From Paramecium octaurelia (taxonomy: Eukaryota > Ciliophora > Oligohymenophorea > Peniculida > Parameciidae), in the NCBI GenBank assembly GCA_905182995.1, contig CAJJDP010000023.1, positions 471,474 through 535,473 of the forward strand: DNA of 64,000 nucleotides, in the 5' to 3' direction. The translations under genes were made by a program, and so were the position numbers. The notes beneath the pieces are model-generated. The model was not told the origin of the DNA. It saw only the letters and a program-made list of their open reading frames with translations, and did not search any database. Of the stretch, positions 1 through 13,223 are shown piece by piece (within the stretch, counting starts at the first letter, position 1; each line of letters begins with the position of its first letter).

Positions 1-3000
1 CTAATGCTCCGTTTGAATATGATACAGATTTAAAATGCAAGACCTATTTGAGCTCATGCACAATTGCTAATAGTGGTCGTGGATGCATAACTAGGCCAGC
101 TCTATGCAATCTATTAGTACTGGAAGATTAGTGTTACATAACCTCGACTGGTTAGATTTGTGGATGGTTCGAAGGAGCATGTTATGACAAAGCATGCTTT
201 ACAGCACCTTACACATCTGACTATGACACCTATGAAGAATGTGAGACTTATCTAGCTGGTTGTACAGTTGCAAGTGAAGGCAATGGAGGTTGTATTCCTC
301 TGGATGCATGCACTACTTACACCGCATAAAGAAGTTGTAGATTCAATAATTACAATCAACTTTGCGAATGGACTGGCAATGCTTGTTATGATAAATCCTG
401 TACAACAGCTCCTCTAGATGCCGATCATGACTCAAATGAGGAATGTGAGGCCTATTTAGTTGGATGCATTGTAGCTCCAAGTGGATAGGGATGTGTTTAA
501 AAACCTAATAGTTGTGGATTGATGAGTACAAATCTTTAATGCACAGAAACCTCAACCAACTCACTCGGAGGACCATGTGTTTGGGTTGGAACCTGCGTTA
601 ATAGAACTTGTGCTAATGCTCCTGTCTCTACTAATTATGATACTCACTAAGAATGCTATGCCTTCTTAGCTACTTGTACTGTAGTTCCAACAGGCCTTGG
701 AGGTTGTATGACATAACTGAGCTCTTGTAACCAATATACAACATTTCGATCATGTTAATTGGCATCAAATGGCTAGAAATGTGCTTGGCAATATAACTAT
801 TGTTATAATCGATAATGTTCATATGCTCCAGACACAGATGAATTCGATTCCGATGCTGAATGCAGTGCTTTTCTTAGTTCTTGCACCGTGGTCAAAAGAA
901 TCAGTAATTTAGGCTGTACACCTAGATTAACTTCTTGTCAAGACCTCACAGAGCAGTAATGTATTACTGATAGTTACGATAATCTATGTACTTGGGATAC
1001 AACTCTAGCTACACCTAATTGTAAGCCTAGATCCTGTTCTTTTATGATTGGGTATGATTTTACATAGTAGAATTGTAAAAATTGGATATCAGGCTGTGTT
1101 GTTGATAACAACTCACCTCATACAAATTGTATGACTTAGAGAAGCTACTGCTATCAATATAACAATTAAGATAATTGTGAGTATTCTAATATTCATGGTT
1201 ACTGTACTTGGGATGGTTCATCCTGTTCTACCAGAACATGTTCGACAACATAGAATATCACTGATTTTAATCATGCAAATTGTAATAATTGGTTGTCTTC
1301 ATGCACTGTTGGTCCTCCCACAAGTTGCATTTAGAAACCAACAAATTGCGCTGATTATGTTAATTATGACTAATGTTATAAGAATTATTCAGGTTATCCT
1401 TGTACTTGGTATAATGATGCATGTATTGAAAAGACATGTATTAATCATGGCTATGCTGTTACAGTATTTAATTAAACTAATTGTAATAATTGGTTATCCT
1501 CCTGTTCAGTTAATTCAGGTAGCTCTGCTTGTGAAACTACAAGAACTTGTGCCAATTATACAGGATCTATGTTTACACATTCTGATTGTAATACTTGGTT
1601 AAGTGATTGTACAACTAATGGATCATAATGTGTATATAAAACTTGTACTAATTATGGTTCAAATGTGACCACTTTTAATAGTTCAACATGCTCAACATGG
1701 TTTAGTGAATGTACAAATGATGGGTCAATTGCTTGTAAGAGTGCTAGAACATGTGCTAATTACGGAAGCAAAATTACTATATTTAATCATACCAATTGTA
1801 CAAATTGGTTATCTTCATGTACAAATACAAACACAGCTTGTACAGCTAGAACTTGTACGAATTATGGCTAGAATATTCTATTCTTTACTCATAGTACTTG
1901 CAATACTTGGTTATCTTCATGTACTGTCAGTTGGGACTAATAAAGTTGTGAAACTAAAACATGCACTAATTATGGTCAATAAATCACTACTTTTAATAAT
2001 TCTAATTGCTCAGCATGGTTACCTGAATGTCAAGCCAATGTAAATGGAACTGCTTGTGAGTCAACCAATGCTTGTACTTCTGGGGCATATACTACAGCTG
2101 CTAATTGTAGTAATTATCTCGAATCCTGTACATATGTAAGTGGATCATATTGCACAAATAAGAATTGCTCGTCTCCATCAGGAATAACAATATACAATCA
2201 CAAAACATGCACCAGCTTCTATAAATTGTGTACTAGTAATTCTGCATCTAGTGCTTGTGAGTGGAGAAATTGCTATAATCACAAAGGCTTTATCTCTTAT
2301 TTTACTCATGAATCCTGTGAAAATTGGTTATTTTAATGCACAGTCAATAGTACAAATACAGGATGTACAGTAAAGACATGCACTAATTATGGTAGTCGTG
2401 TCACATCCTTTACAAATGCAGATTGTAATAAATGGCATCCCTCCTGTAATGGAGCCTCAACAACATGTTAAGAAAGTAGAACATGTACAAGTGCTCCAAC
2501 AGGTTATCAATATGAACATAGCAATTGTGAGGCTTATTCCTTAAGTTGTACTAAGAATACATCTACAACTTGTATGACAAAGGCTTGTTCAAAGGCTAGT
2601 TTAGTATTTTCAACATACACTCATGCTATTTGTTCAGAATGGCTCAGTACTTGCACTACTGATGCTACAAATTCTTCTTGTACCAGCAGAACTTGCACAA
2701 ATTATAAGGATTAATTAGCCTCAATAAATCATACAACATGCAATGGCTGGTTATCAACTTGTACAACTAATATTACAGGTACTGCCTGTGAAACCAAAAC
2801 CTGTTACAACCATGGGACTCAAGTAACAGTGATAGACAATACAAATTGCAGCAATTGGAAGAGTGGTTGTGTTGGGGGAGGATCTACTTGCAGGGATTCT
2901 ACAAACACTTTATGTGGATCTTATGTAGGAACTATCACTCATACAAATTGCTCAAACTATTTAAGTACATGCACAAATTCTGGAAGCTCTAAATGCATTG

Positions 3001-6000
3001 TTAGAACTTGCTAATTAGCTTCTTAGGGTATAGTAATATTTAATCATTAAAAATGCACTGAATGGTATTTGGAATGCACAGCTAACTCAGATGGCACTGG
3101 ATGCTAATATAGAACATGCTATAACTATGGAGATTATATAACTACATTTACAACTGCTACTTGTTCGAATTGGTTATACGGTTGCAATGTTAATTCAACA
3201 AATGATGGATGTGTTAGTGAACGTACATGTTCTAATTATGGATCTTATATCAAAGAATTTACTCATGATAATTGTAGTAATTGGTTGAGTACATGTACAG
3301 TAAACTCGGGTGCCACAGCTTGTATTGACAAAACATGCACAAATTATGGAAGTAATGTGACTGTTTTTGATTACACTAATTGCAATGCTTGGTTAGATGG
3401 TTGTACCGGAACAGGTAGTGCATGTGAAGCGAGATCTTGCAGTAATTCCTCAACAGGAATCGGATCTTACACTGAAGCCAATTGTTATAAATGGTATTCG
3501 TACTGCAAGGTAAATGACGCCCTTACGAATTGTATAAGTACACGTACCTGTACTAATTATGGAGCTAACATTACTACATTCAATCATGCCAATTGCAATT
3601 CTTGGTCATCAGATTGTACTGTCTCAGGAAATGGACTCACCTGTGAACCTAAGACTTGCACTAATAGTAATATAACTGCGGGCAATTTCAATTTAAATAA
3701 TTGTAATACATGGCTATCGGGATGCATTGCTAATTAATCTGCTAATAATTGTGAGACTGTTAGAACATGCAATAATGCTATTACAAATTTAACTAGTTTT
3801 ACTTAGGCCACCTGTTCTGGTTGGTTAAGCACTTGCACATACAATAAAGCTGGAACCGTTGGTACGGGAACTAGTTGCATCGAATATACATGTGCAAATG
3901 CATAATTAGTTAGTTTTACTCATTTCAACTGTTACAATTACAAGAACACATGTACAGTGAATTCTAGTCATAATGGATGCACTGATTTCACTTGTTCTAA
4001 TGCAGCGAACTCTTTATCCTCATTCTCGCATTCGACTTGCAACTCCTATAAATCATCATGCACATCAAATAACGTTAATACCAATTGTGAGGATATGTCT
4101 TGTAGCAATGCTTCTCGTAATTTATGGAACTACTCAAATTGGGGCTATTATTCTCATTCCGATTGTAATGGATGGCTGTCATCTTGCACCGTCGATAATT
4201 CAGGAACAGATTGTGAAACTATGACTTGTTCAAATGCATCATACTCTCAAAGTATTAATTAATGGTATAGTTGTACAAACAGTTGGATGTCTTCTTGTGA
4301 GTTACACTCCTCAAATACTTATTGCGTCTAAAAAACTTGCTCCACTTTTAGGGGAACATTATCTGCTGCAAATTGTAGTAGCTATTTAGCAGGATGTACG
4401 TATTATGGAAATTATGATAACACTTCTACTTGCACCAATGTTGTTAGAACATGTGCTAGTGCAGTTACAGCTCATAATAGTGGTTATAACGTTGTCAATT
4501 AGGCAGGATGTGATTCATGGAAATCCAATTGTGCATACAGAGGTTCTGGGTATTATGGTTGTGAAGAAAGATCGTGTTCAAATTATGTCAGTGCAAATCA
4601 ATCTAATCCCTCATCCTATGCCCATTGTAATAATTGGTTATCAAAATGCACATATGATAGTGTAAATTAAATATGTGTTGATAAAACTTGTTCTAACTTC
4701 TCTTAATCATCACCAAACTTTTTAAATTGCCAAGCATGGAATTCTATATGCACAATTAATTCAACATCAACAGGTTGTGAAAAGAGAAATTGCACCAACT
4801 ATTCATATGTTAATCAAGTCTTTAATGATTCTAATTGTTCAGGATGGTATTCTAATTGCAAAGCAAATTCCTCAAGAACTGGTTGTGAAGCAAGTTGTAC
4901 TACAACGACTGGTATTTCTACATTTAATTTTGCAAATTGTCAAGATTGGGATACCATGTGCTCTGTTAAAAGTGATAATACCAATTGTGAAAAAAGAAGT
5001 TGCACAAATCCTTAACTAGCATCCTACACTGACACTACATGTTCAGCTTGGTTGTAATCTTGCACAAATAATGGTACCACAGGTTGTAAGGATAAAACAT
5101 GTTATAATTATTCCACCAATCTATTAACGTACTCTTCTAGCACTTGTGAAACTTGGTTATCAGTTTGCACTAATTACAAGACCTTAGGTTGTATGCCTAA
5201 AACATGTGATAATTTTACAGGTGTAGTTTCTGATAGTAATTGTTCAACTTATTTATCATATTGCTTAGCGAATACCACAAAAACAAAATGTGTCACTAGA
5301 AGAACCTGCACTAATCATGGATCTTCTGTTACAACATTTACACATATAAATTGTGAAGGCTGGAATAGCAATTGCACTAGTAATAATTTGAACACTGCAT
5401 GTGTTGAAAAGACTTGCAATAATATAAGCACAAGCGCTGTGATATAAATAAACTTATTTACATGTACTGCTTGGAAATCTACTTGTGCTTATATTAATGG
5501 AAGCTGCGTTGATAAGACTTGCAGTAATTCAGGTTTGGTTGGCACTGATGTTACACTGGCAAATTGTAGTGATTGGTTACCTTATTGCAAAGCGAATAAT
5601 GCTATTTGGCCATAATATTGTGAATTAAAGACATGCTAAAATCATTCTTTGGGAACAATCAATTAAGCCAATTGTTAGGGTTGGTTGTCATATTGTAGAG
5701 TAAATTCAGCAGGAACAGCTTGTATGACTGATCGTACTTGCAGTAATTACGGGATTAGTATAATAACATTCAATCACATCAATTGTGAAGCTTGGTCATC
5801 TTATTGTACAGTGAATACTGCAAATAATGGATGTATGAATAAGACTTGCTTTAATACTAATTTGAGTGTGTTTAATGATCAAACTTGTGGGTAATGGTTG
5901 AATACCTGCAAAGCCAATTCCACCAACACTGGATGCGAAATAAGGACATGCACAAATTATGGGAGTTAATTAACCAGTTTCACTTCTGCTACTTGTTCAT

Positions 6001-9000
6001 ATTGGTTATATCAATGTACCAATAATGGATCTACAGCTTGTAAAACAAGTAGAACATGTACTAGTTACAGTAATTTAATATAAACTTTCACATTGTAGAC
6101 ATGTTCAGAATATCTGAGTTCATGTGTCCCAGATCCAACTCAATCATCTTGCTTAGATAGAACTTGTAAAAATGCTTAGGGGTTGCCTTCGTATACACTT
6201 TAAAATTGTTCAAATTGGATGAGCAGTTGCACTGTGAATTCTACTAATAATGGTTGTATTGATAGAACATGTTAAAATGCATCTCTATCCTACTACAATT
6301 ATAGTAGTTGTTCCAATTGGTTAAGTTCATGCACTGTAAATATTACTAATGATGGTTGTACTGCTAAGACTTGCAGTAATAGCACTGTCACTTAATTTAC
6401 ATAAGCCAATTGCACAGCTTGGTTAAGTACTTGTACGAATGGCACGAATACATGCATTAATAAGACATGCACAAATTATTCAGGTACAATCAATTAGAAT
6501 AATTGTGTGGCATGGTTATCATATTGTTATGCTGATTCTGGATCTCCAACTTAATGCTCTAGTTTAAGGAATTGTTATAATCATAATTTAAGTACATTTA
6601 CTGTTAGCACATGCAGTTCATGGTCTCCATTATGCACAGTGAATACTACGAATGATGGATGTACTGAAAAAACTTGTTATAATTATGATTTAACTAAGTT
6701 TAGTCATGCACTTTGTTAAGATTGGTTATCAACTTGTACAGTCAATATGGACGGAACTGGTTGTGAAGTTAGATCATGTACAAATTATGGAAACAATATA
6801 ACCTTATTTAATAATACCAATTGTTCTGCATGGTGGAAATATTGTAAGGCAACAACTTTGGCTAATGCATGTGAACCATATACTTGTTGGAAGAATGATG
6901 TAAGTGTATTCAATCACACTAATTGTTATAACTATTTAGATCAATGCACTGTTGCAGATTCAACATCCTGTGGATCTACAAGAACATGTACTAATCATGG
7001 AAGTGCAGTGACCATTTTTAATCACGCTAATTGTTAATACTGGCTAACTAAATGTACTGTCAATGCTGCAGGAACAGCATGTGAAGAAATGACATGTACA
7101 AATCATGGAGTTTAAATTTCTAAATTCACTCATGTAAATTGTCAAAATTGGATGTTTGATTGCACTGTTAATGCAACTGGAACAGATTGTGAATTGAAGT
7201 CATGTTCAAATTATGGTGCCAATGTAGTTGTTTACACTCACGCTAATTGTTTGGCTTGGTTATCCATATGTACAGCCAATTCAACCAATAGTGCGTGTAT
7301 TAATAAAACATGTCTAAATACTACTGGTATCAGCACTTGGTCACAAGCCAATTGTGAATCTTGGTTGAGTGTCTGTTAATTAAGTAAACCTAGCACTTGT
7401 TAAAATAATCTCAGTAATTGCTCATCTGCAACATATAATCAGTGTGTTAAAGATACTAATAATGATGTTTGTGTATGGCATCAGAATGCATGTAAGGATA
7501 GGGCATGCAACAATTTTACTGGAACAGCAAATCATACTAATTGTGAAAATTGGTTAAGTAGTTGTACTGTCAATACAACTAATAATGGGTGTGTCACTAA
7601 ACCTACTAATTGCACTACAGGAGGTGTGACTCAAAACTAATGTGTGGTCAGTAACTCTAATGTCAAGTGTTCTTGGATTTCAGGTTCCTGTGTAAATAGA
7701 ACATGTACATAATACTCTGGTACATTTAACCATGCTAATTGCAATAGTTGGTTAAATACTTGTACTGTTAATGGTGCTTCAACTGCTTGTTAAACTTTAT
7801 CATCCTCATGTTCTTCATATACCATCTAAGATTAATGTAATTTTACTAACTCTAGCACAATTTGTTTTTGGGTTAATAATACTTGTGTTACTAGAACATG
7901 TGACCATGCTCCACAAACAACTGCTTACAATGATCATAATAAATGTATCAACTTTTTGAATACATGTACTGTTGCTAGATTTGGAGGATGCACGGATAAA
8001 TTATCAGCTTGTTCATCATACAAATAATAATCATAGTGTTACTAGAGTTCAACAGGAATTAAATGTTATTGGAATACTTTAACCTCTTTATGTGCTGATG
8101 CTATTTGCACAAATGCTTTATCAACACTCACCACACATGCAGAATGTTAAAGTTTCTTGAATACTTGCACAGTAAACACTCCAGGAGGTTGTATTCCACT
8201 TGTACCATGTAATCTATACACAACTGCTATCTCTTGTGTAATATCTAATACAGGAGATACTTGTGAATGGCAATCAGGCACTTGCAATATCAAGTCTTGT
8301 ACAACAGCTGCATTGGATACCACAAGAGATACTCATGAAGAATGTCAAAATTATCTACCAAATTGTACAGTTGCTGCTACTGGAATAGGTGGCTGTGTTC
8401 CACTTAATGATTGTAATACCTACACATCAGAAAGATAATGCAAAATCAATACAAGTGGTTTATTGTGTGGATGGAATGGCTCAGTGTGTGCTAATAGATC
8501 ATGTTCCACTGCTCCTCCAACTATAACATATAGTAATGATAGTGCTTGTGAAGATTATATGGATGGGTGTACAGTAGTGGAGACTGGATATGGTTGTCAA
8601 TCTAGAAAATCAGAATGCTCTGATTATTAAGTAAGTAAATAGTGTGTAAGAACAATCACAAATTAGTTATGCTATTGGAATAAGGAATTGCCAATTCCAG
8701 TTTGTGAGATTAGAACCTGTTTCAATGCACCTATTAATTCTCTTACTCCTGCCTTATGCGAGTAGCACTTCAATCAATGCTATTCCAATATGCAATATTG
8801 CAGACTCGAAGAATGCGAAGACCTTCAATTGACTACGGATTTTGATTGTAAATACTACAACAGTAAATGCACTACTAATGGTACTCACTGTGTAATCAGA
8901 AAGAAATGTTAAGATGTATTGAATAGTGCTGGTTGTGTTATGGATGATTAATTCAATGAATGTGAGTGGTTCAATTAAGAATGTGTATTAAAAACCTGTT

Positions 9001-10535
9001 ACACTGCTCCAGAATTTACAACCGAGTAGGAATGCAATCTTTATAAATAAGGCTGCACAACTAAATTATTTGGTGGTTGTAGATAAAAGACTACTTGTTC
9101 AGATGCGAATGTCGAGTAAGCATGCACTACTTCCATCACTGGCGAGATTTGCGTTTGGAATGAGGGTATTTGCAGATCTTAGAGATGTGAGGATTTTGAT
9201 GGTAGTTATGATGATATTTGTGATGCTTAGAAGAAAGGATGTGTAAGTGATGGAACCTAATGTATTTTACCAAAACTTTGCTCTTAAATGCTAGTCAAAG
9301 AAAAATGTATTAAAGGTCTCGATGGACCATGCGTATGGTATGAACTAGGCTGCTCACTCTTTCTCTCTTGTTCAAGCATTCAAAGCAATTAAGATAGAAT
9401 TTGTAAATCTGCAAATAGTTTATGCACTACCGATGGACTCAAATGCGTGGGATTGGAGAAATGTGCTAATTATAGATTATAAGAGGCTTGCAAAGTTGGA
9501 TTAGATGGAAATTGCTAATGGATTGAATCTTAATAGAAATGTCTATTGTTTGCCAAATGTTCAGATTTACCTTTTCTAACTCACGAGGAGTGTTAAAAAG
9601 CTTCATCTAAGTGTACTACAAATACTTTGAATGGGTGTGTTAATTTAGACTAGTGTTTCAATTACACACAGAAGGAGCAATGCAAAATCAGTTCTTAACC
9701 ACAAAAAATAGTGAACAATTAAGTAATCTAAACAGGATATTGTGCTTGGGTCAATGGTAAATGTAGGGATCAATTATGTGAAGATCTAAGTGGTGAAACA
9801 CATGAGTAATGTCAAGCCAAACTCAAAGGATGCTCTTCAGATGGAACCAATTGCGTTACCATGCAACCTTGCTCTTAATATACTAATCTTATTACCTGCA
9901 ATCTTGCATTAGGAACTGATGGGAAATGCCTATTTTCTACTGCTGGTTGCAGAACTCTCGAATGCGCTGACATCAAAGATGGAACCAATCATTTCACATG
10001 TTAAAACTTTAATTCCACTTGCGTTTCTAATGGAGATAAATGTATACCTTAAGTCAAATGTGAGTATTATCCTAATTAGCTTGCCTGCACTTATAAAGGA
10101 TTAGATGGACAATGTGCTTGGGATGGAACCAAATGTACATTAATGAAATCTTGTTCGGATGCTAATAATGATATGGTAGCCTGTCAAAGAATGAGTGAAT
10201 TTTGTAATTGGGTCTCGTATGCTAATGGAGCTTCCTCATGCCTCGCTCACACATGCTAAACCAAAGGAGTTCTCAATCAATGCAATTATATCAAAGATTT
10301 CAACAGTTCAACCGTAACTACTTGTTTATGGTTAAATGATTCATGCTAAACTGTTGATCCTCGAAATCTATTAAGTTCTGAATGTAATATCAACACTTTA
10401 AATACTTATCGATGGAATCCAGTAAACAATACCTGTGAGTTATGTTCTCCTTAAGAAGTCAACAATACCAACACCCCAGTAGTCAACTATCTTCAATTAT
10501 TATCGATCGTGATAATATAAGCATTAATATATTGA
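1..10535 (+). CDS. Giant cysteine-rich surface-antigen-like protein, 5' end outside window
   Basis: One reading frame (codons starting at positions divisible by 3) stays open from base 3 to TGA at 10533-10535, about 3,510 residues, with TAA/TAG as Gln and no intron needed. It is built of cysteine modules resembling the Paramecium surface antigen (immobilisation antigen) domain. The first ~1.1 kb and the region after ~7.4 kb carry longer modules with motifs such as CTVAATGIGGCVPL and EWQSGTC. The middle is a long series of ~36-residue four-cysteine units. The last residues after the final cysteine (NNTNTP, then a hydrophobic run ending SIVIIQALIY) look like a GPI-attachment signal. Known i-antigens are GPI-anchored on the ciliary surface and usually 2,200-2,700 residues, so this one is larger. 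The N-terminal signal peptide lies upstream of the window. Whether it is an expressed serotype antigen or another surface protein cannot be told from sequence. Confidence 0.85.
1200..7400 (+). repeat. Array of ~36-residue four-cysteine repeats inside the surface protein
   Basis: Roughly fifty degenerate units follow the plan C-TNYG-x(5-7)-FNHxNC-x(2)-WLSxC-TVN-x(4-6)-C-x(3)-TC. Spacing between cysteines and the Trp-Leu-Ser core are kept while the rest varies, and there are no long identical DNA blocks, so the array is old and under protein-level constraint. Many units carry N-H-T or N-N-T just before the second cysteine, a potential N-glycosylation site at a fixed place in the unit. Confidence 0.8.
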
Positions 10536-10586
10536 AAAAATATTCATCATCAAAATATATTCATTATTTATATTTAATTAACTGTA

Positions 10587-11624
10587 ATGTATTTACCCAG
10601 ACCTTTGTAGCATTATTATCCAAATCAATATCCAACATTACCAGAATTTCCTTAAAGGGAACAACCTAAGTTGATTTATGACTCAAGATATGAAATAGAA
10701 GATAAATATTACAGAAACTAGATCTAAAACCAATAGTAAGAAGATTTCGCTTAATCTCAATAAGAATATTAAAATATGGAGAGAACTTATAACAAATACA
10801 ATGGACATTAATAGAATCCTCTTTCTATGAATTAAACATATAGCAATAAACAAAGCAATAATTAGCAACAATAGCCTCCTATCTCAGAAAGATACAATCA
10901 AATAACAGATTCAGATATTAGATTCGTCTCATATATATTTTAAGAGGAAATACAATTCAGAAAAGAATTTGTGCAGATCAATAAAAAATTAAAACAACTC
11001 AACCCTAACTTATTGTCATTATTTTTTATATTTACATCCGATAATCATTATGTAAGAATTGATTCTCATTCTAGAAAATTGAAAAGTTCAAATTTTTGGA
11101 AGTGTTGCAATCCTACCAAGATGACGTAAAGGTTTGCGATCTGGAATTATTGTTCAATTATTTAAATAATTGGAAGCGCTCATAATCTATTACTTATGGG
11201 TAATTTCTACAGCTAATCGTCCCTTATGTTAAGTATGAAGAAATGCCTGATCCAGCAGATCTAAAGTATCAATAGGACTAGCCTACACAAGAATAAATGG
11301 AAATATTTTGTAGGTTGATTAAAATGAAGCTGTAAATGATGTCCACTCTTGAATACTATAGACAAAAGATCGATAAATCTCTAATTAATCTAGTACAGAT
11401 TTTTGAATTCATAGACTAAGACAAGGATGGATTGATCAAAGCATTTGAAATCACTAAACTGTTATGTAATAAAATAAAATTATAAATACCTAGAATAATT
11501 TGGCTATTTGGTTTCTGTTGAGGAGGCTTAGTTAATCTTGCAAGATATTGATGAAAGAGGATAAATTAATATTAATTAATTTGTCCACTACTACAAACCA
11601 AAATCTTAGGCTATTTATTTATGA
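10587..11624 (+). CDS. EF-hand protein with Gln/Asn-rich N-terminus
   Basis: ATG at 10587 opens a frame ending at TGA 11622-11624 after removing two introns, 11052-11074 (23 nt) and 11466-11493 (28 nt). The first ~100 residues are rich in Gln, Asn, Tyr and Pro. The C-terminal half holds a canonical calcium-binding loop, DQDKDGLIKAFE, with acidic residues at positions 1, 3, 5 and 12 and Gly at 6. A second, degenerate loop (DIDERGQINI) has Arg at position 5 and no terminal Glu. A one-site calcium sensor or structural EF-hand protein is likely, and its partner cannot be named. It starts only 51 bases after the stop of the surface-protein gene on the same strand. The EF-hand call is firm; the exact start is less certain because the N-terminus is low in complexity. 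Confidence 0.75.
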
Positions 11625-11769
11625 TATATAATCATTAGACTTTTAAATTATACTATTTATTTCATCAATTAACATTATTATAATGAAATAGTTTGATGTA
11701 GGATTTATTTTCTAAATACCGCTTTTTATAAGAAAGGCCATTAATTAATAGCAAAAATACATTATCTAA

Positions 11770-12589
11770 TCAATCAGGCAGTATATTTTATGTTGAGAGT
11801 TCTCCATGTTGGTTAATAAGTTCTAGGATTTCTGCAAATTGTCTTTGTTCAGGTTAGTATTTCGGTATATCTTCTCTACTTGTATATAGTCCCAATGGAG
11901 CAATTCTATTTGATTGCAATGGAATGAACTCGTCATACTCCTTTCCCCATCCTTCATAGTGAACAAATAGTTCCTTTTTACCAATTTATTATATTGTTGC
12001 TACGCACCATATAAATTATTAATCCATTATATCAACTTTTTAGTTTATTGCCAAATTATCTACTCTAATGTAGAAATATTTGAATACAATTTAGATTTAT
12101 TCCATTATTCCATCTCCTAATGTCTGTTTTTAAAATGCTCTATTTATGCTCTATCTCCATATTAATTAACTAAATCGACGATTCTATTATCAAAACTTTC
12201 GCAATATTGGAATGAGTGTGTTTTAATTTTCACTCGACAAACAGGACATTCCTGTTATTAAAATAACTATATACTGCTTTCCTCATTAGACTATCAAATA
12301 TGCACATCTCACAAAATGCATGGCCGCATTATGTAGTTGTAACTTTTTGAAAGATTTCCAGACAAATTGGACAAATCAAATCTTCAAATTTAGGACTTGA
12401 ATGTTATTGTAATTTAATTTCTAAGAGAAAATTATTTAAGTGATTTGTACTTTTTCTTCTTTCAGTATAATTTTATTTGAGGTTTTCTCTTTTTCGCATC
12501 TTCTTTAAAAAGGTTTCCTACAACATGTTTTTATTGATCAATTATAAATCTGCTACCTATCCAATATGTTCTTCAGACGCTTGAATCAT
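11770..12589 (-). CDS. RING finger plus chromo-barrel (Tudor-knot) protein
   Basis: Reading from ATG at 12589-12587 to TGA at 11772-11770, with introns 12252-12274 and 12065-12087 (both 23 nt), gives about 255 residues. A C3HC4 RING lies near residues 70-120: CPIC, then QCGHAFCEMC, then CPVC, the middle crossing the first intron. The C-terminal half reads as a chromo-barrel: KVDIMDQQFIWCVATI followed by VHYEGWGKEYDEFIPL. That is the Tyr/Trp-rich core seen in the MOF, MRG15 and related Tudor-knot families. RING domains usually recruit E2 enzymes for ubiquitin transfer and chromo-barrels bind nucleic acid or methylated histone tails, so a chromatin-directed E3 ligase is a reasonable inference. 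Substrate and localisation are unknown. Confidence 0.8.
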
Positions 12590-12737
12590 TAAATTATTAT
12601 AAACAATTAAATAATTTAATCAATCATTAAATTAAAAATGTTTTATACAAGATGGCAGCCCTTGATTAATGATATCCTTCATTTTAAACTACAACAAGAT
12701 GAAATGTTTATATATAATTTAAAAGGCAAAATTTAAT

Positions 12738-13145
12738 TCATTATTAATGTTCAATAATTCTTACTTGCTTTTTGCCTCTAATAATTCTTAAGAATTCTGA
12801 CAATTTATCACTCTCTTGCTCGGAATCTTTTGGATTCAAATACATGTAATTGGGTGTTTGTTATCTCAATTGCATCTAGGTTTATTTTAGACTTGCTCTA
12901 ATTTAATAAAACAAAAAAAATTACGCTCGTTGAGTATGTATAGTTGGGATACGATAAGTGTCAACAAATTAGTCAAAATAATGACTTTCATATTCCTTTA
13001 AGTCTTTTTAATAAATGTATTTTATCTTTTAAACTTTTGTTGGGCTTTAAAATTTAATACGAAAACTGGGGCTCATTCTCAAAGGCGTATAAGGTTACTA
13101 GATTTTTTCGTTTATTTTGAGTTCAAATTACTTTTATCTTTTCAT
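12738..13145 (-). CDS. Small hypothetical protein, ~135 residues
   Basis: An uninterrupted 136-codon frame runs from ATG at 13145-13143 to TGA at 12740-12738. No intron is required. The product is basic and Gln-rich, with stretches such as YFDQFVDTYRIPTIHTQRAQ and a Lys/Arg-rich C-terminus ending IIEHQQ. I see no membrane segment, signal peptide or recognised motif. Codon use (AGA for Arg, many TAA/TAG Gln) matches the neighbouring genes. It sits between HID1 and the RING gene, all on the minus strand. It could also be the 3' part of a longer gene, but the upstream sequence is AT-rich and the start codon is in a plausible place. Confidence 0.5.
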
Positions 13146-13223
13146 TTTATATTAATTTATAATAAAAGTCAAAACCTAAAACTTAATTCACAAAATTATT
13201 TATAAACTTTATAACTTTATAGA

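Noticed and set aside
1177..4665. Leu/Ile/His-rich open frames within the surface-protein region (for example 1177-1602 and 4405-4665)
   Set aside because: They are out-of-frame shadows of the cysteine-rich frame; the real frame keeps the repeat pattern over 10 kb.
1200..7400. Regularly spaced repeats as a CRISPR array or satellite
   Set aside because: Repeats are protein-coding, degenerate at DNA level, in phase with codons, and the genome is eukaryotic.
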